Assembly: GCF_013366375.1 (NCBI RefSeq)
Contig: NZ_JABWMJ010000006.1
Location: forward strand, 124,001-188,000
DNA length: 64,000 bases
Source of the DNA: Rhizobacter koreensis
GTDB taxonomy: Bacteria > Pseudomonadota > Gammaproteobacteria > Burkholderiales > Burkholderiaceae_C
Direction: 5' to 3'
The translations under genes were made by a program, and so were the position numbers. The first letter of the stretch is position 1; the number at the start of each line of letters is the position of its first letter. Below the pieces are notes generated by a model. That model was not told the DNA's origin and did no database searches. It worked only from the letters and a program-made list of their open reading frames with translations. Positions 1 to 8,682 of the stretch are shown here, piece by piece.

Positions 1-2876
1 GTGTTGACCGCCTCGCCGCGCACCACCGGCGCGGCGCCGTCCGGGTAGTACGCGAGCAGGTCCTTGCCCTGCCAGCGCCCCGAGAAGTGGAACGGCAGCC
101 AGACGGTGTCGCGGCCGACGCGCTCGGTGACCAGCGCCTTCACCATGAGGCGCGCGCCGGTCGGCGTGCTGACCCAGACGTTCTCGCCGTTGCGGATGCC
201 GCGGTCGTTGGCGGTCGCCGGGTTGATTTCGACGAACATCTCCTGCTGCAGTTCGGCGAGCCACGGGTTCGACCGCGTCTCCTCGCCGCCGCCCTCGTAC
301 TCGACGAGCCGGCCGGAACTCATGATCAGCGGGAACTTCTTGCCGACGTCGCGATTGGCCTGCTGCACCGACTTGTAGAGCGTCGGCAGACGCCAGAACG
401 CCTTCTTGTCGTCGTGCGTCGGGTACTTGTCGACCAGGTCGGCGCGCGTCGAGTAGAGCGGCTCGCGGTGCAGCGGCACCGGGTCCGGGAAGTTCCAGAC
501 CACCGCGCGCGCCTTGGCGTTGCCAAACGGGTGGCAGCCGTGGTTCTTCATCACCACGCGGATGATCCCGCCCGACACGTCGGTCTTCCAGTTCTTGCCC
601 TCGGCCGCGGTCTTCTCGGCATCGGTCAGTTCATTCCACCACCCGAGCTTCTTGAGGAACACGTGGTCGAACTCGGGGTAGCCGGTCGTGATGTCGGCGC
701 CCACCGAATGCGAGCCGTCGGCGGCGAGCAGGTTGACGCCGTCCTTCTCGACGCCGAAGTTCGCGCGGAAGTTGCCGCCGCCGTCCATCACGTGGCGCGT
801 GGTGTCGTAGAGGTTGGGCGAGCCCGGGTGCTTGAGCGCGGCGTTGCCGAAGCACGGCCACGGCAGCCCGAAGTAGTCGCCGTCGAGCGCGTAGCCGCTC
901 TCCTTGTCGACCCCGCCCTTGGCGCGCAGCGTCTTCACGTCGAAGACGTGCATGTTGCGCATGTGCGCTTTCAGGCGCTCGGGCGACTGCCCCGTATAGC
1001 CGATCGACCAGCAGGTCTGGTTGATCTCGCGCAGCAGCGACTCGACCTCGGGCTCCATCATCCCGCCCTTGCCGGCGACGAGTTTGGTGTTGGCCATCAG
1101 CTGCTTGTCGAAGCCGAGCTTCTGCGCGAGCTGGTACATGATCATGTGATCGGTGCGCGACTCGAAGAGCGGCTCGATCACCTTCTCGCGCCACTGCAGC
1201 GAGCGGTTCGACGCGGTCACCGACCCCGAGGTCTCGAACTGGGTCGCTGCCGGCAGCAGGTAGACCGCGCGGTTCAGGTTGAGGTCGGCGGAATTACCGG
1301 GCATCGCCGCCATCGCCGCGGTGGCCGACGGGTACGGATCGACGACGACGAGCAGGTCGAGCTTGTCCATCGCCTTCTTCATCTCGAGACCACGCGTCTG
1401 CGAGTTCGGCGCATGGCCCCAGAAGAAGAGCCCGCGCAGGTTCGCGTCCTGGTCGATCAGCTCGTTCTTCTCGAGCACGCCGTCGATCCAACGCGACACC
1501 GTCATCCCCGGCTTGCTCATCATGCCGGGCGCGTACTGCTGCTTGATCCAGTCGTAGTCGACCTTCCAGACCTTCGCGAAGTGCTTCCACGAGCCTTCGC
1601 TGAGGCCGTAGTAGCCCGGGAGCGAGTCGGGGTTGGGGCCGACGTCGGTCGCCCCCTGCACGTTGTCGTGGCCGCGGAAGATGTTGGCGCCGCCGCCCGC
1701 CACGCCGACGTTGCCGAGCGCGAGCTGCACGATGCACGAGGCGCGCACGATCGCATTGCCGATCGTGTGCTGGGTCTGCCCCATGCACCACACCAGGGTG
1801 CTCGGCCGGTTCTCGGCCATCGTCTTGGCGGCCTGGTAGCAGGTCGCCTCGTCGACGCCGCACGCCTCGAGCACTTTGTCGGGCGTCCACTTGGCGAGCA
1901 CTTCCTCGCGGATCCTGTCCATGCCGTAGACGCGATCCTCGATGTACTTCTTGTCTTCCCAGCCGTTCTTGAAGATGTGGTGCAGCATCCCGAACAGGAA
2001 CGGGATGTCGGTGCCGGAGCGGATGCGGATGTACTGGTCGGCCTTGGCGGCGGTGCGCGTGAACCGCGGATCGACCACGATCATCTTGGTGCCGGTCTCC
2101 TTGGCGTGCAGCATGTGCAGCATCGAGACCGGGTGCGCCTCGGCGGCGTTCGAGCCGATGTACAACGCCGCCTTCGAATTGCGCATGTCGTTGTACGAGT
2201 TCGTCATCGCCCCGTAGCCCCACGTGTTGGCCACGCCGGCGACGGTGGTCGAATGGCAGATGCGCGCCTGGTGGTCGCAGTTGTTGGTGCCCCAGAGGCT
2301 CACCCACTTGCGCATCAGGTAGGCCTGCTCGTTGTTGTGCTTGGACGAGCCGACGAAGAACACCGAGTCGGGACCGCTCTGCTTCTTCAGCTCGAGCATC
2401 CTGGCGCTGATCTCCTGCAGCGCCTGGTCCCACGAGATGCGCTGGTACTTGCCGTTCACCAGCTTCATCGGTGTCTTGAGGCGGTGCTCGCCCGAGCCGT
2501 GCTCGCGCAGCGCCGCGCCCTTGGCGCAGTGCGCGCCCATGTTGATCGGCGAGTCGAACACCGGCTCCTGGCGGATCCAGACGCCGTTCTGCACGACGGC
2601 GTCGACCGCGCAGCCGACCGAGCAGTGCGAGCAGACCGTGCGGCGCACCACCGGCTGCGACGAAGCCGTGTTCGCCGGCGCATCCGCCGCTTCGGCCTTG
2701 CGCACCAGGCTGAGCTGGGCCGTCGCGATGCCGGCACCGACGCCGAGACCGGAGCGGCGCAGGAAGGCACGCCGGTCGATCGTGGGCATGGCGCGGCCGA
2801 GACCGCGCGCGAGGCCGGCCACGAGGGTGGACGGCGCGGCCGGCGCGGCGTGGGAAGACTTGCGGGTCAGCAACAT
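1..2876 (-). CDS. Formate dehydrogenase alpha subunit, Tat-exported, Cys type (3' end cut off by window)
   Basis: Catalytic subunit of a respiratory-type formate dehydrogenase that oxidises formate to CO2 on a bis-MGD Mo/W centre, probably in the periplasm. The frame is open from ATG 2876 to the window edge (958 codons seen). An AAGGA box lies 7 bases before the start. Residues 35-42 (RRAFLRRS) plus the hydrophobic stretch that follows form a twin-arginine signal. C82, C85 and C89 and a later CAKG give the N-terminal [4Fe-4S] site. The segment ARICHSTTV aligns with the E. coli FdnG active site, and its codon at 2256-2258 is TGC, so Cys207 stands where FdnG has selenocysteine. The C-terminal molybdopterin-dinucleotide binding domain begins near the edge. 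It is last in a run of maturation genes (DUF3305 to the Tat-target protein). The iron-sulfur and cytochrome b subunits would be expected just outside the window; this is inference. Confidence 0.95.
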   Translation of the reverse strand, partial: MLLTRKSSHAAPAAPSTLVAGLARGLGRAMPTIDRRAFLRRSGLGVGAGIATAQLSLVRKAEAADAPANTASSQPVVRRTVCSHCSVGCAVDAVVQNGVWIRQEPVFDSPINMGAHCAKGAALREHGSGEHRLKTPMKLVNGKYQRISWDQALQEISARMLELKKQSGPDSVFFVGSSKHNNEQAYLMRKWVSLWGTNNCDHQARICHSTTVAGVANTWGYGAMTNSYNDMRNSKAALYIGSNAAEAHPVSMLHMLHAKETGTKMIVVDPRFTRTAAKADQYIRIRSGTDIPFLFGMLHHIFKNGWEDKKYIEDRVYGMDRIREEVLAKWTPDKVLEACGVDEATCYQAAKTMAENRPSTLVWCMGQTQHTIGNAIVRASCIVQLALGNVGVAGGGANIFRGHDNVQGATDVGPNPDSLPGYYGLSEGSWKHFAKVWKVDYDWIKQQYAPGMMSKPGMTVSRWIDGVLEKNELIDQDANLRGLFFWGHAPNSQTRGLEMKKAMDKLDLLVVVDPYPSATAAMAAMPGNSADLNLNRAVYLLPAATQFETSGSVTASNRSLQWREKVIEPLFESRTDHMIMYQLAQKLGFDKQLMANTKLVAGKGGMMEPEVESLLREINQTCWSIGYTGQSPERLKAHMRNMHVFDVKTLRAKGGVDKESGYALDGDYFGLPWPCFGNAALKHPGSPNLYDTTRHVMDGGGNFRANFGVEKDGVNLLAADGSHSVGADITTGYPEFDHVFLKKLGWWNELTDAEKTAAEGKNWKTDVSGGIIRVVMKNHGCHPFGNAKARAVVWNFPDPVPLHREPLYSTRADLVDKYPTHDDKKAFWRLPTLYKSVQQANRDVGKKFPLIMSSGRLVEYEGGGEETRSNPWLAELQQEMFVEINPATANDRGIRNGENVWVSTPTGARLMVKALVTERVGRDTVWLPFHFSGRWQGKDLLAYYPDGAAPVVRGEAVN

Positions 2877-3057
2877 CAGCGATCCTTCGCTCGTGAAGGC
2901 GGCGCGACCCTGATGGGTGCGCGCCTTGAAGGCGCCCCGCCTTCGTGGTCGTGGTCGTGCGCGATGCAGGCGCCCGGGCCCCGGTCGAGCCGGACCGGCC
3001 CGCCTGGGCGCGCGGTGCGTGCCGTCACGCGTTCGTGGCTCGTGACGACGAAGGCGG

Positions 3058-3312
3058 TCACGCCTTCGTGGTCTCGTAGTAGCGCTTGACGTGCGCCGAC
3101 AGCCGGTAACCGGCGGCGGTCGAGGGCAGCTCGGCAGCGGCGGTCGCGGTAGGTGCCGCGGCGCCGGTCGGCAGCACCTGCGCGGCCAGCGCGGCCGCAC
3201 CGGCCACGCCGGCGCCGACCACCACCTCGCGCCTCTCGAGCGTCTGCCCGGCACCGGCCGGTTCACCCGATGGGTCGGTCCGTTCCCGTCGTTTCCAACC
3301 GAACAGCTTCAT
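3058..3312 (-). CDS. Small formate dehydrogenase-region Tat-signal protein
   Basis: An 84-residue protein starting MKLFGWKRRERTD and ending KRYYETTKA. It has a basic N-terminus with a LERREVVVGAG stretch and a hydrophobic Ala/Gly segment resembling a Tat signal, and a short conserved C-terminus. This matches the small family described as 'formate dehydrogenase region TAT target', which is almost always encoded just before the formate dehydrogenase alpha subunit. The role is unknown; a maturation or assembly partner is inferred from context. I chose ATG 3312 because GGAG lies six bases upstream. ATG 3324 (MERVMKLF) and a longer frame to 3375 are alternatives. Confidence 0.8.
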   Translation of the reverse strand: MKLFGWKRRERTDPSGEPAGAGQTLERREVVVGAGVAGAAALAAQVLPTGAAAPTATAAAELPSTAAGYRLSAHVKRYYETTKA

Positions 3313-3483
3313 CACGCGCTCCATGCGGCCGCCTCGGCCGGTGACCTTCCCGTTCGCGAACGAGCCGAGCGGCACCGCGGTGCCGTCGAGCCGGAGCGTC
3401 CAGGCTGTCGGACCAATCTACCAGTCCGCGATCGACCGTCAATGGGGCAAGCACGTACCAAGTTGGTGCGCTGGCTGAACGGC

Positions 3484-4149
3484 TCACGAGCCGGCGGCGA
3501 GCAGGTCGAACGCCTGCGCCTCGACCGCGAAGAAGTCCTTCGCGAACGCCGCGACCGCGCGATAGAAATCGGCGCGCGGATGTTCGACGATCGCCTCGAA
3601 GAGACGGTCGACCCAGCCGCGCAGGTGCGCGTCGAAGAAGCGTTGCTGCGCCGCAAGGTCGGCAGCGCCCGTGCCGTCGCCGATGAGCACGCGCATGACC
3701 TCGCACAGGCTCGCGACATGGTCCTCGGTGACCTCGACGTGCTCCGGGCGTTCGAGGCCGAGCCGGCGCAGGTCGTCGCGCAGGTCGACGAGCGGCTTCT
3801 GGTTCAGCGTGCCGGCGATGTGGAACGATCCGTAGAGGAAGACCTCGGGCTTGCCGAGGCCGAGAAAGAGCGCGGCGTACTCGTCGGCGATCGCGTCGCC
3901 GTCGACCCGGCGCGCTGCCTCGACCAGCGTGCGCCAGCCGGATGCGAGGAAGGCACCGTCGAGTGCGGCGTCCGTGGTCGCCGCCTGCAGCGAAGCGAGC
4001 AGCGCGGGTGCCGGCGGCTCGTGGAACAGGGCGGCGAGCAGGCCGTAGAGATCGGCGCGCGCGCGCTCGTCGGCCGCGTCGGCGTCGAATTCGTGCCGTG
4101 CGGCGGCGGCCGTACCCGGCGCCGTCATGGGACGCGACGCAGACCGCAT
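3484..4149 (-). CDS. TorD/DmsD-family molybdoenzyme chaperone
   Basis: A 221-residue, largely helical cytoplasmic protein with the pattern of TorD-type chaperones: ERARADLYGLLAALF near the N-terminus, LFLGLGKPEVFLYGS in the middle and an EDHVASLCEVMRVLI helix. Members bind the Tat signal of a molybdoenzyme and help insert the cofactor before export. Here the client is presumably the formate dehydrogenase alpha subunit two genes downstream, with the small Tat protein between them. The start is uncertain: ATG 4149 has a GGGG run nearby, while ATG 4128 (MTAPGTAAA) also fits and loses only seven residues. It follows the polyferredoxin gene by 76 bases in the same direction. Confidence 0.85.
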   Translation of the reverse strand: MRSASRPMTAPGTAAAARHEFDADAADERARADLYGLLAALFHEPPAPALLASLQAATTDAALDGAFLASGWRTLVEAARRVDGDAIADEYAALFLGLGKPEVFLYGSFHIAGTLNQKPLVDLRDDLRRLGLERPEHVEVTEDHVASLCEVMRVLIGDGTGAADLAAQQRFFDAHLRGWVDRLFEAIVEHPRADFYRAVAAFAKDFFAVEAQAFDLLAAGS

Positions 4150-4225
4150 GGCCCCGCATGGCTGCGGGCGGCGTCCTGACGATGAGCCACGCCGGCGAAC
4201 GCCTGCACGGTCCGGCGCGACCGCG

Positions 4226-6460
4226 TCACAGCTCGGTGATCCGCACCTCGCGCGGATCGCTGTGGAGGTCGATCACGCGGCAGTCGCCGCACATCTGCAG
4301 CCGTTCGGCCGCGCGCCCCTGGAACATCGCGTGGCCCGCCAGCTTGCCGAGCATCACCTCGATGACCTTGGCGGTCGCGAACGGCTTGGCGCAGCGGATG
4401 CAGTGGAAGGGCTCGACCTCGTTCAGCACGCGCGGCAGCTGACGCGCGCGGCCGCCGTCGGCGAGCAGCAGGCGCGGCACGAGCGTGATCGCATCCTCCG
4501 GGCAGGTGCTCGCGCACAGGCCGCACTGCACGCAGTTCTTCTCGATGAAGCGCAGCTGCGGCCGGTCGGGGTTGTCGGCGAGCGCGGCCTCCGGGCACGC
4601 CCCGACGCATGCCAGGCACAGCGTGCAGGCGGCCCGGTCCACGACGATGCTGCCGAACGGGCTGGCGGTGCGCCCGGCCGGCGGCAGTGCGATCGCCTGC
4701 GGCACGGCAGGTGCGGCCTGCATCAGGTGGTCGATCGCGAGGTCGAGCGTCGCACGCTTGTCGGCCTGCACCGCGAACGTTGCCGCCCGCGCCACGGTCG
4801 TGGCCGGGGGCGCGGCGAGCGCCTGGTCGAGGCGCGCGACCCACGCCGGCGTGCGCGGCGCCGGGCGACCGACATCGATGCGGCGCACCGGGCCGCCCTC
4901 GCCGGCGCTGAGCGTCGCGTCGTCGACGGCATCGCGGGCGTCGACGATCCGGAAGTGCTCGCCCGCGTAGCCGAGTCCCTGCACGATCGCCTCGGCCACG
5001 GCCATCTGCTCGGCGACCGCGGCGCGGTACTCGGGCGCCTCCTCGTCGGTCATCAGCACCCAGACCTCGCCTGCGCCGTACGCGATGGCGGCGAGCCAGA
5101 GATCGATGCCGATCGATGCGGTGTGCCACACCTGGAGCGGCAGCACGCGCGCGCCGACGCCTTGCACGTGGCGGTCGGTGCGGGCGGCGCGGCCGAGCGC
5201 GCCGAGGCAGCGCGCGCCGGCGCCCTGGCTGTGGATCAGCAGCGCCGGCGCACCGCTGCGCGCGGTGCCGCCGGCGCTGCGATAGGTGCCGAGCAGCGTG
5301 CGGATGCGCGCGCCGAGCTCGTGCGGCCGCGGCGCCGCATAAGTGAGCGCGCCGCTCGGGCAGACCGTGGTGCAGGCGCCGCAGCCGACGCACAGGTGCG
5401 GGTCGACGACGATGCCGGCGCCGCTGGTGCGGCCCTTCAGCGACGCGTCGCTGCCGATCGCGCGCGCCGAGCAGACGTCGATGCAGGCCGTGCAGCCGAT
5501 CTGCTCGTTGCGGCTGTGCGCGCAGAGCTTCTGCCGGTAGTTGAAGAACTTGGGCTTCTCGAACTCTCCGACACTCGCCTTCAGCTCGAGCAGCGCAGGC
5601 AGCAGCTCGGCGTCGCCCGCGGGACGGTGATAGCCCTGCGGCGGCTGGTGCTGCCGGAACGCAGGCTCGATGCCGAGATCGAGCACGAGGTCGAACGCCT
5701 CGCGAGTGACGCTCGGCGTGCGTTCGAAGTCGATCGCGCCGGCCGCCTCGCAGGCGCGCACGCAGCTGCGGTGCCCGGTGCAGCGCGCGAGGTCGATCTG
5801 GTAGCTGAAGTCGATCGCCTGCTCGGGGCAGACGTCGATGCACGCGTTGCAGCGCGTGCAGAGGTCAGGGTCGATCGGGTTGACGTGGCTCCACTCGGCC
5901 TCGAACGCGCCGAGCCAGCCCGCCAGCCGCGTCAGCGTGCCGGCGTGCACGGCGAACGCGCGCTCCTGCGGCAGCACGATGCCCGGACGCGTCATCAGCA
6001 CGCTCACGTCGAGGCTGTCGGCGAGCATCGTGGCGGCGCTCAGCGCGCGCGCGTCGGCACCGATCACCAGCGCGCGGCCGTGCGAGCGGTAGCTCACGGT
6101 CTGCACCGGCTCCGGCGCCGGCAACTGCGCGGCGGCGATCAGCCCGGCGAGCTTCGGCATCGCACGGCTCGCGTCGTTCGACCAGCCGCCGTTCTCGCGG
6201 ATGTTGACGAAGCGGATCGGCCGCTCGGCGATCGAGAGCGCGCCTTCGGTCTCGGCGGCGAGTTCGGTGAAGAGGCGGCTCTCCTGGGTGCAGGCGACGA
6301 GCACGTCACCCGTCTCCTTGACCGCTCGCTGGAAGTGGCCGGCTTCGCGGCGGCACAGCGTGCTGTGGACCGGCAGCGGGCCGGCAAGCCCCAGTGCCGC
6401 ACCGAGTTCGGCGCCGTCGAGCGGCATCGACCGGTTGCAGTCGCAGATCAGGGTCGCCAT
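4226..6460 (-). CDS. Polyferredoxin (multi-4Fe-4S protein) of the formate dehydrogenase cluster
   Basis: A 744-residue protein starting MATLICDCNR. It carries many ferredoxin-type cysteine groups. CTRCNAC...CP sits near residue 201, followed by CTGHRSCVRAC. CTACIDVC is near 323, CVGCGACTTVCP near 357, then CTLCLACVGACP and CVQCGLCASTCP in the C-terminal half. CIRC and CGDC pairs lie close to the end. There is no signal peptide or membrane segment, so it is cytoplasmic. Proteins of this kind recur with DUF3305, DUF3306 and TorD genes in proteobacterial formate dehydrogenase clusters and are usually annotated only as 4Fe-4S binding proteins. An electron-transfer or maturation role is inference. 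A longer in-frame start at 6511 exists, but 6460 matches the natural N-terminus better. Confidence 0.85.
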   Translation of the reverse strand: MATLICDCNRSMPLDGAELGAALGLAGPLPVHSTLCRREAGHFQRAVKETGDVLVACTQESRLFTELAAETEGALSIAERPIRFVNIRENGGWSNDASRAMPKLAGLIAAAQLPAPEPVQTVSYRSHGRALVIGADARALSAATMLADSLDVSVLMTRPGIVLPQERAFAVHAGTLTRLAGWLGAFEAEWSHVNPIDPDLCTRCNACIDVCPEQAIDFSYQIDLARCTGHRSCVRACEAAGAIDFERTPSVTREAFDLVLDLGIEPAFRQHQPPQGYHRPAGDAELLPALLELKASVGEFEKPKFFNYRQKLCAHSRNEQIGCTACIDVCSARAIGSDASLKGRTSGAGIVVDPHLCVGCGACTTVCPSGALTYAAPRPHELGARIRTLLGTYRSAGGTARSGAPALLIHSQGAGARCLGALGRAARTDRHVQGVGARVLPLQVWHTASIGIDLWLAAIAYGAGEVWVLMTDEEAPEYRAAVAEQMAVAEAIVQGLGYAGEHFRIVDARDAVDDATLSAGEGGPVRRIDVGRPAPRTPAWVARLDQALAAPPATTVARAATFAVQADKRATLDLAIDHLMQAAPAVPQAIALPPAGRTASPFGSIVVDRAACTLCLACVGACPEAALADNPDRPQLRFIEKNCVQCGLCASTCPEDAITLVPRLLLADGGRARQLPRVLNEVEPFHCIRCAKPFATAKVIEVMLGKLAGHAMFQGRAAERLQMCGDCRVIDLHSDPREVRITEL

Positions 6461-6566
6461 GCGTCGGGAATAGCCTCGGGCTCGGTGCGTCGGTGCGAGC
6501 CACTCTGCCACTCGCAGGGCGGTCTGACCATCGGTAGTCGCCGCGAGCCCGAGCTTCGGGGCGCGG

Positions 6567-7316
6567 TCAGCACGAGCGCGATTCGGCCGTGCCTGAAGGT
6601 GTAGCTGACGCCGGTGCGCGGTTCGGCGCGCCGTCGCCGCGCTCGTCGCCGGGGCTGGTTGCGGACTGCGCGGGCGCGGACTGCGCCGGACTCGGCCGCG
6701 GCGTGCCTCCGGCGTCTTCCGCAGTAGGCGAAGCCGCCTCGGCGCCCGGCGCTGCGTCGCGCGGGGACGCAGCGTGCGTGGCGCCGGCGGGCGCTTCCAG
6801 CGCCGGCGCCGCCTCGTCGTGGTCCGCGACCAATCCGAGCGCGCGCGCCGCGCTCATGCGGCGCACGAGTGCCGGCGCGATCGGGTCGGGCTTGCCGTAG
6901 TCCTCGATGTAGGTATCGAGGCCGTCCATCACGTTGAAGTGCGGGTCGCTGAACAGCTTGCGCATGGCCGCGTTGCGCACCGTGCTGTCGACGCCGGGCG
7001 CCACGAAGCGCGAGTAGTCCGACGCGTGGGTCAGCGCGGCGACGTCGTCGAGGGTCGGAAGCGGAGGCGCTGCCGCGGCAGGACCGGCGGCGCCGGCCGT
7101 CGGCGCGTCGGAAGTCACGGCGGGCGTGCCGGAAGCGCCCGCGGGACTCTCCGTGCCGCTGTCTCTCGCGCCCGGCGCCGTCGGCTCCGCAGGCGCCTCG
7201 CGCGCTCGCGGCGCGACCGACGGCGGGGTGCTCGGCGCCGCCGGCGCGTCGCCGCGCCCGGCCTTGCGCCGCGACCAGCGCGCGAGGAAGCCTTCGTCGT
7301 CGCGGCCGGCGGGCAT
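6567..7316 (-). CDS. DUF3306 domain protein
   Basis: A 249-residue protein starting MPAGRDDEGFLARWSRRK, the usual opening of DUF3306 proteins. A Pro/Ala-rich linker (about residues 25-80) leads to the conserved core LPTLDDVAALTHASDYSRF, then a segment ending with MDGLDTYIEDYGKPDPI. A second low-complexity Ala/Pro tail fills roughly the last 75 residues. It begins 5 bases after the DUF3305 stop, so the two are surely co-transcribed. Both families have unknown function and are tied to formate dehydrogenase loci. The tail is compositionally biased and probably disordered. Confidence 0.85.
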   Translation of the reverse strand: MPAGRDDEGFLARWSRRKAGRGDAPAAPSTPPSVAPRAREAPAEPTAPGARDSGTESPAGASGTPAVTSDAPTAGAAGPAAAAPPLPTLDDVAALTHASDYSRFVAPGVDSTVRNAAMRKLFSDPHFNVMDGLDTYIEDYGKPDPIAPALVRRMSAARALGLVADHDEAAPALEAPAGATHAASPRDAAPGAEAASPTAEDAGGTPRPSPAQSAPAQSATSPGDERGDGAPNRAPASATPSGTAESRSC

Positions 7317-7321
7317 CGGGT

Positions 7322-7822
7322 TCAGCCGCGCCGATCGGGCGCGACGAACGACTGCGGCCGGCGGCGCTGTTTCGGCTCCGGCCGGTAGTTGGCGTCGGTG
7401 TAGGCCTGCAGCCAGGCCGCGACGTCGGGCGTGAGCGGAACGTTGTCGACGCGCTCCTGGGCGTCGAGCCAGCGCCCCGCCTCGTCGTACGACAGGCTCA
7501 CCGTTTCCGGCCAGGCAAGCGACGGATCCTCGTCGTCGATGCGCCAGACCACGAACCAGACCGGCGCGCCCGACGACAGGTTGAGGTGATAGCCCTCGGC
7601 CTGATCGCGGAACAGCTCGAGTTCGAAGCCGGGGTACAGGGTGCGGCACCGCCTGCCGTCGTCGCGCAGCACGCGCGGCTCGGCGCCGAACGCCGGCTCG
7701 TCGGGCACCACGTCGACGATGCTGAAGGCCCAGTCCTGCCAGCGGTTGGGCTCGCGCACGCGTTCGATGACCACCGCGACGCGGATGCGCGGGCGCTCGG
7801 GCTGCGAGGGGACCGGGGTCAC
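7322..7822 (-). CDS. DUF3305 domain protein
   Basis: A 166-residue cytoplasmic protein with the DUF3305 pattern: IRVAVVIERVREPNRWQDW near the N-terminus, then a Gly/Leu-rich region and a C-terminal VPLTPDVAAWLQAYTDANY. It is the first gene of the six-gene formate dehydrogenase maturation run. The start codon is GTG at 7822. There is no Shine-Dalgarno sequence ahead of it; instead a TAGACT box ends five bases upstream, so the message may be leaderless. Function is unknown; the co-occurrence with formate dehydrogenase genes is established family knowledge. Confidence 0.85.
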   Translation of the reverse strand: MTPVPSQPERPRIRVAVVIERVREPNRWQDWAFSIVDVVPDEPAFGAEPRVLRDDGRRCRTLYPGFELELFRDQAEGYHLNLSSGAPVWFVVWRIDDEDPSLAWPETVSLSYDEAGRWLDAQERVDNVPLTPDVAAWLQAYTDANYRPEPKQRRRPQSFVAPDRRG

Positions 7823-7827
7823 ACCCC

Positions 7828-7833
7828 AGTCTA
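7828..7833 (-). promoter_or_regulatory. Candidate -10 box for the DUF3305-to-formate-dehydrogenase operon
   Basis: TAGACT on the minus strand, four of six matches to the sigma-70 -10 consensus, lies five bases before the GTG of the DUF3305 gene. No convincing -35 box is seen. If used, transcription would begin at or next to the start codon. Confidence 0.3.
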
Positions 7834-7895
7834 GCGGCGGCGCAACGCCGCCCGCCGAGGGCTTTCCGCAGGCGGCAGCAAGCCGCCCGGCTCGC

Positions 7896-8510
7896 TCAGA
7901 CGACCGGCGTCTCGCGACGGCGCAAGCGCAACGCGCCCCAGCCGAGCGCCCCGGCGAGCAGCAGCGCCGTCGACGACGGCTCGGGGACGAACCAGAAGTC
8001 GCTGATCACGACGGTGGCACGGCCTTCGACGCAGTCGGTGCAGTCGATGAAGAAGCCGAACGACGACATCGCGGTGAAGCTGGCGTGGCCGGACTGCGAA
8101 TTCCCGCCGCCCGGATCCGACAGCATGATCGGCATGCCGTCGACCAGTACGCCGAAGATGTCGCCGAGCGGGCCGTCGAAGTCGGTCGTCGTGTAGTCGA
8201 AGTTGAACGTGTACATGCCGTTCAGCTGGATCGTCACCCGCAGCTGGCACGGACCGAGTTCGCCGTAGACACCGCCGACGCACGCCGGCACGTCGAAGGT
8301 AGGACCGGGTGTGACCGCGTTGGACCCGACCAGCGTCAGGGTCTCGGTCGTGAACTGCGCGAAGCCGGGCGACGGCGCCGGCCCGATCAGGGTGCCGGTG
8401 TTGGTGATCGTCCAGTTGTTCGGGGCGGTGGGACCGACGAACGCGGCGAGCGCCGGCTGCGACAGGGCAACCAGCCCGAACAGCGCGCCAGCGACCAGCG
8501 ACTTCCTCAT
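7896..8510 (-). CDS. PEP-CTERM sorting-domain protein
   Basis: A 204-residue secreted protein. Residues 1-22 form a signal peptide ending PALA. The body is beta-rich with several Cys (PACVGGVYGELGPC, CTDC). The C-terminus is a textbook PEP-CTERM signal: VPEPSST, a hydrophobic segment (ALLLAGALGWGALRL) and a basic end RRRE. Such proteins are cleaved and anchored or released by exosortase (EpsH/XrtA type) in Gram-negative bacteria that make exopolysaccharide. No exosortase gene is in this window. It sits alone between the two formate dehydrogenase operons in the same orientation, 172 bases after fdsA, and is probably transcribed separately. Confidence 0.88.
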   Translation of the reverse strand: MRKSLVAGALFGLVALSQPALAAFVGPTAPNNWTITNTGTLIGPAPSPGFAQFTTETLTLVGSNAVTPGPTFDVPACVGGVYGELGPCQLRVTIQLNGMYTFNFDYTTTDFDGPLGDIFGVLVDGMPIMLSDPGGGNSQSGHASFTAMSSFGFFIDCTDCVEGRATVVISDFWFVPEPSSTALLLAGALGWGALRLRRRETPVV

Positions 8511-8682
8511 GCGTATCTCCCGGTTCTAGTTCTGGCGGACGCGAGCTCATCCCGCGCATTCGCTGGCGCAGTATAGGAAGCCACCCGGCGGATGGACTGC
8601 CGTTCGTCGGCGGGCCCAATGCCGGATCGCGTGACGAATGTCACGCCGCGCAAGACCCGGGAAATGGGCTTCGGGCGGCGGG

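Noticed and set aside
87-3089. A 1000-codon open frame on the plus strand opposite the formate dehydrogenase gene
   Set aside because: Composition is dominated by Arg, Ala, Val and His, with no domain. The minus strand carries a well-conserved enzyme here; at this GC content antisense frames stay open by chance.
4127-6604. Long plus-strand frame opposite the polyferredoxin gene
   Set aside because: Same antisense effect: no recognisable motif, biased composition, and the opposite strand has clear Cys clusters.
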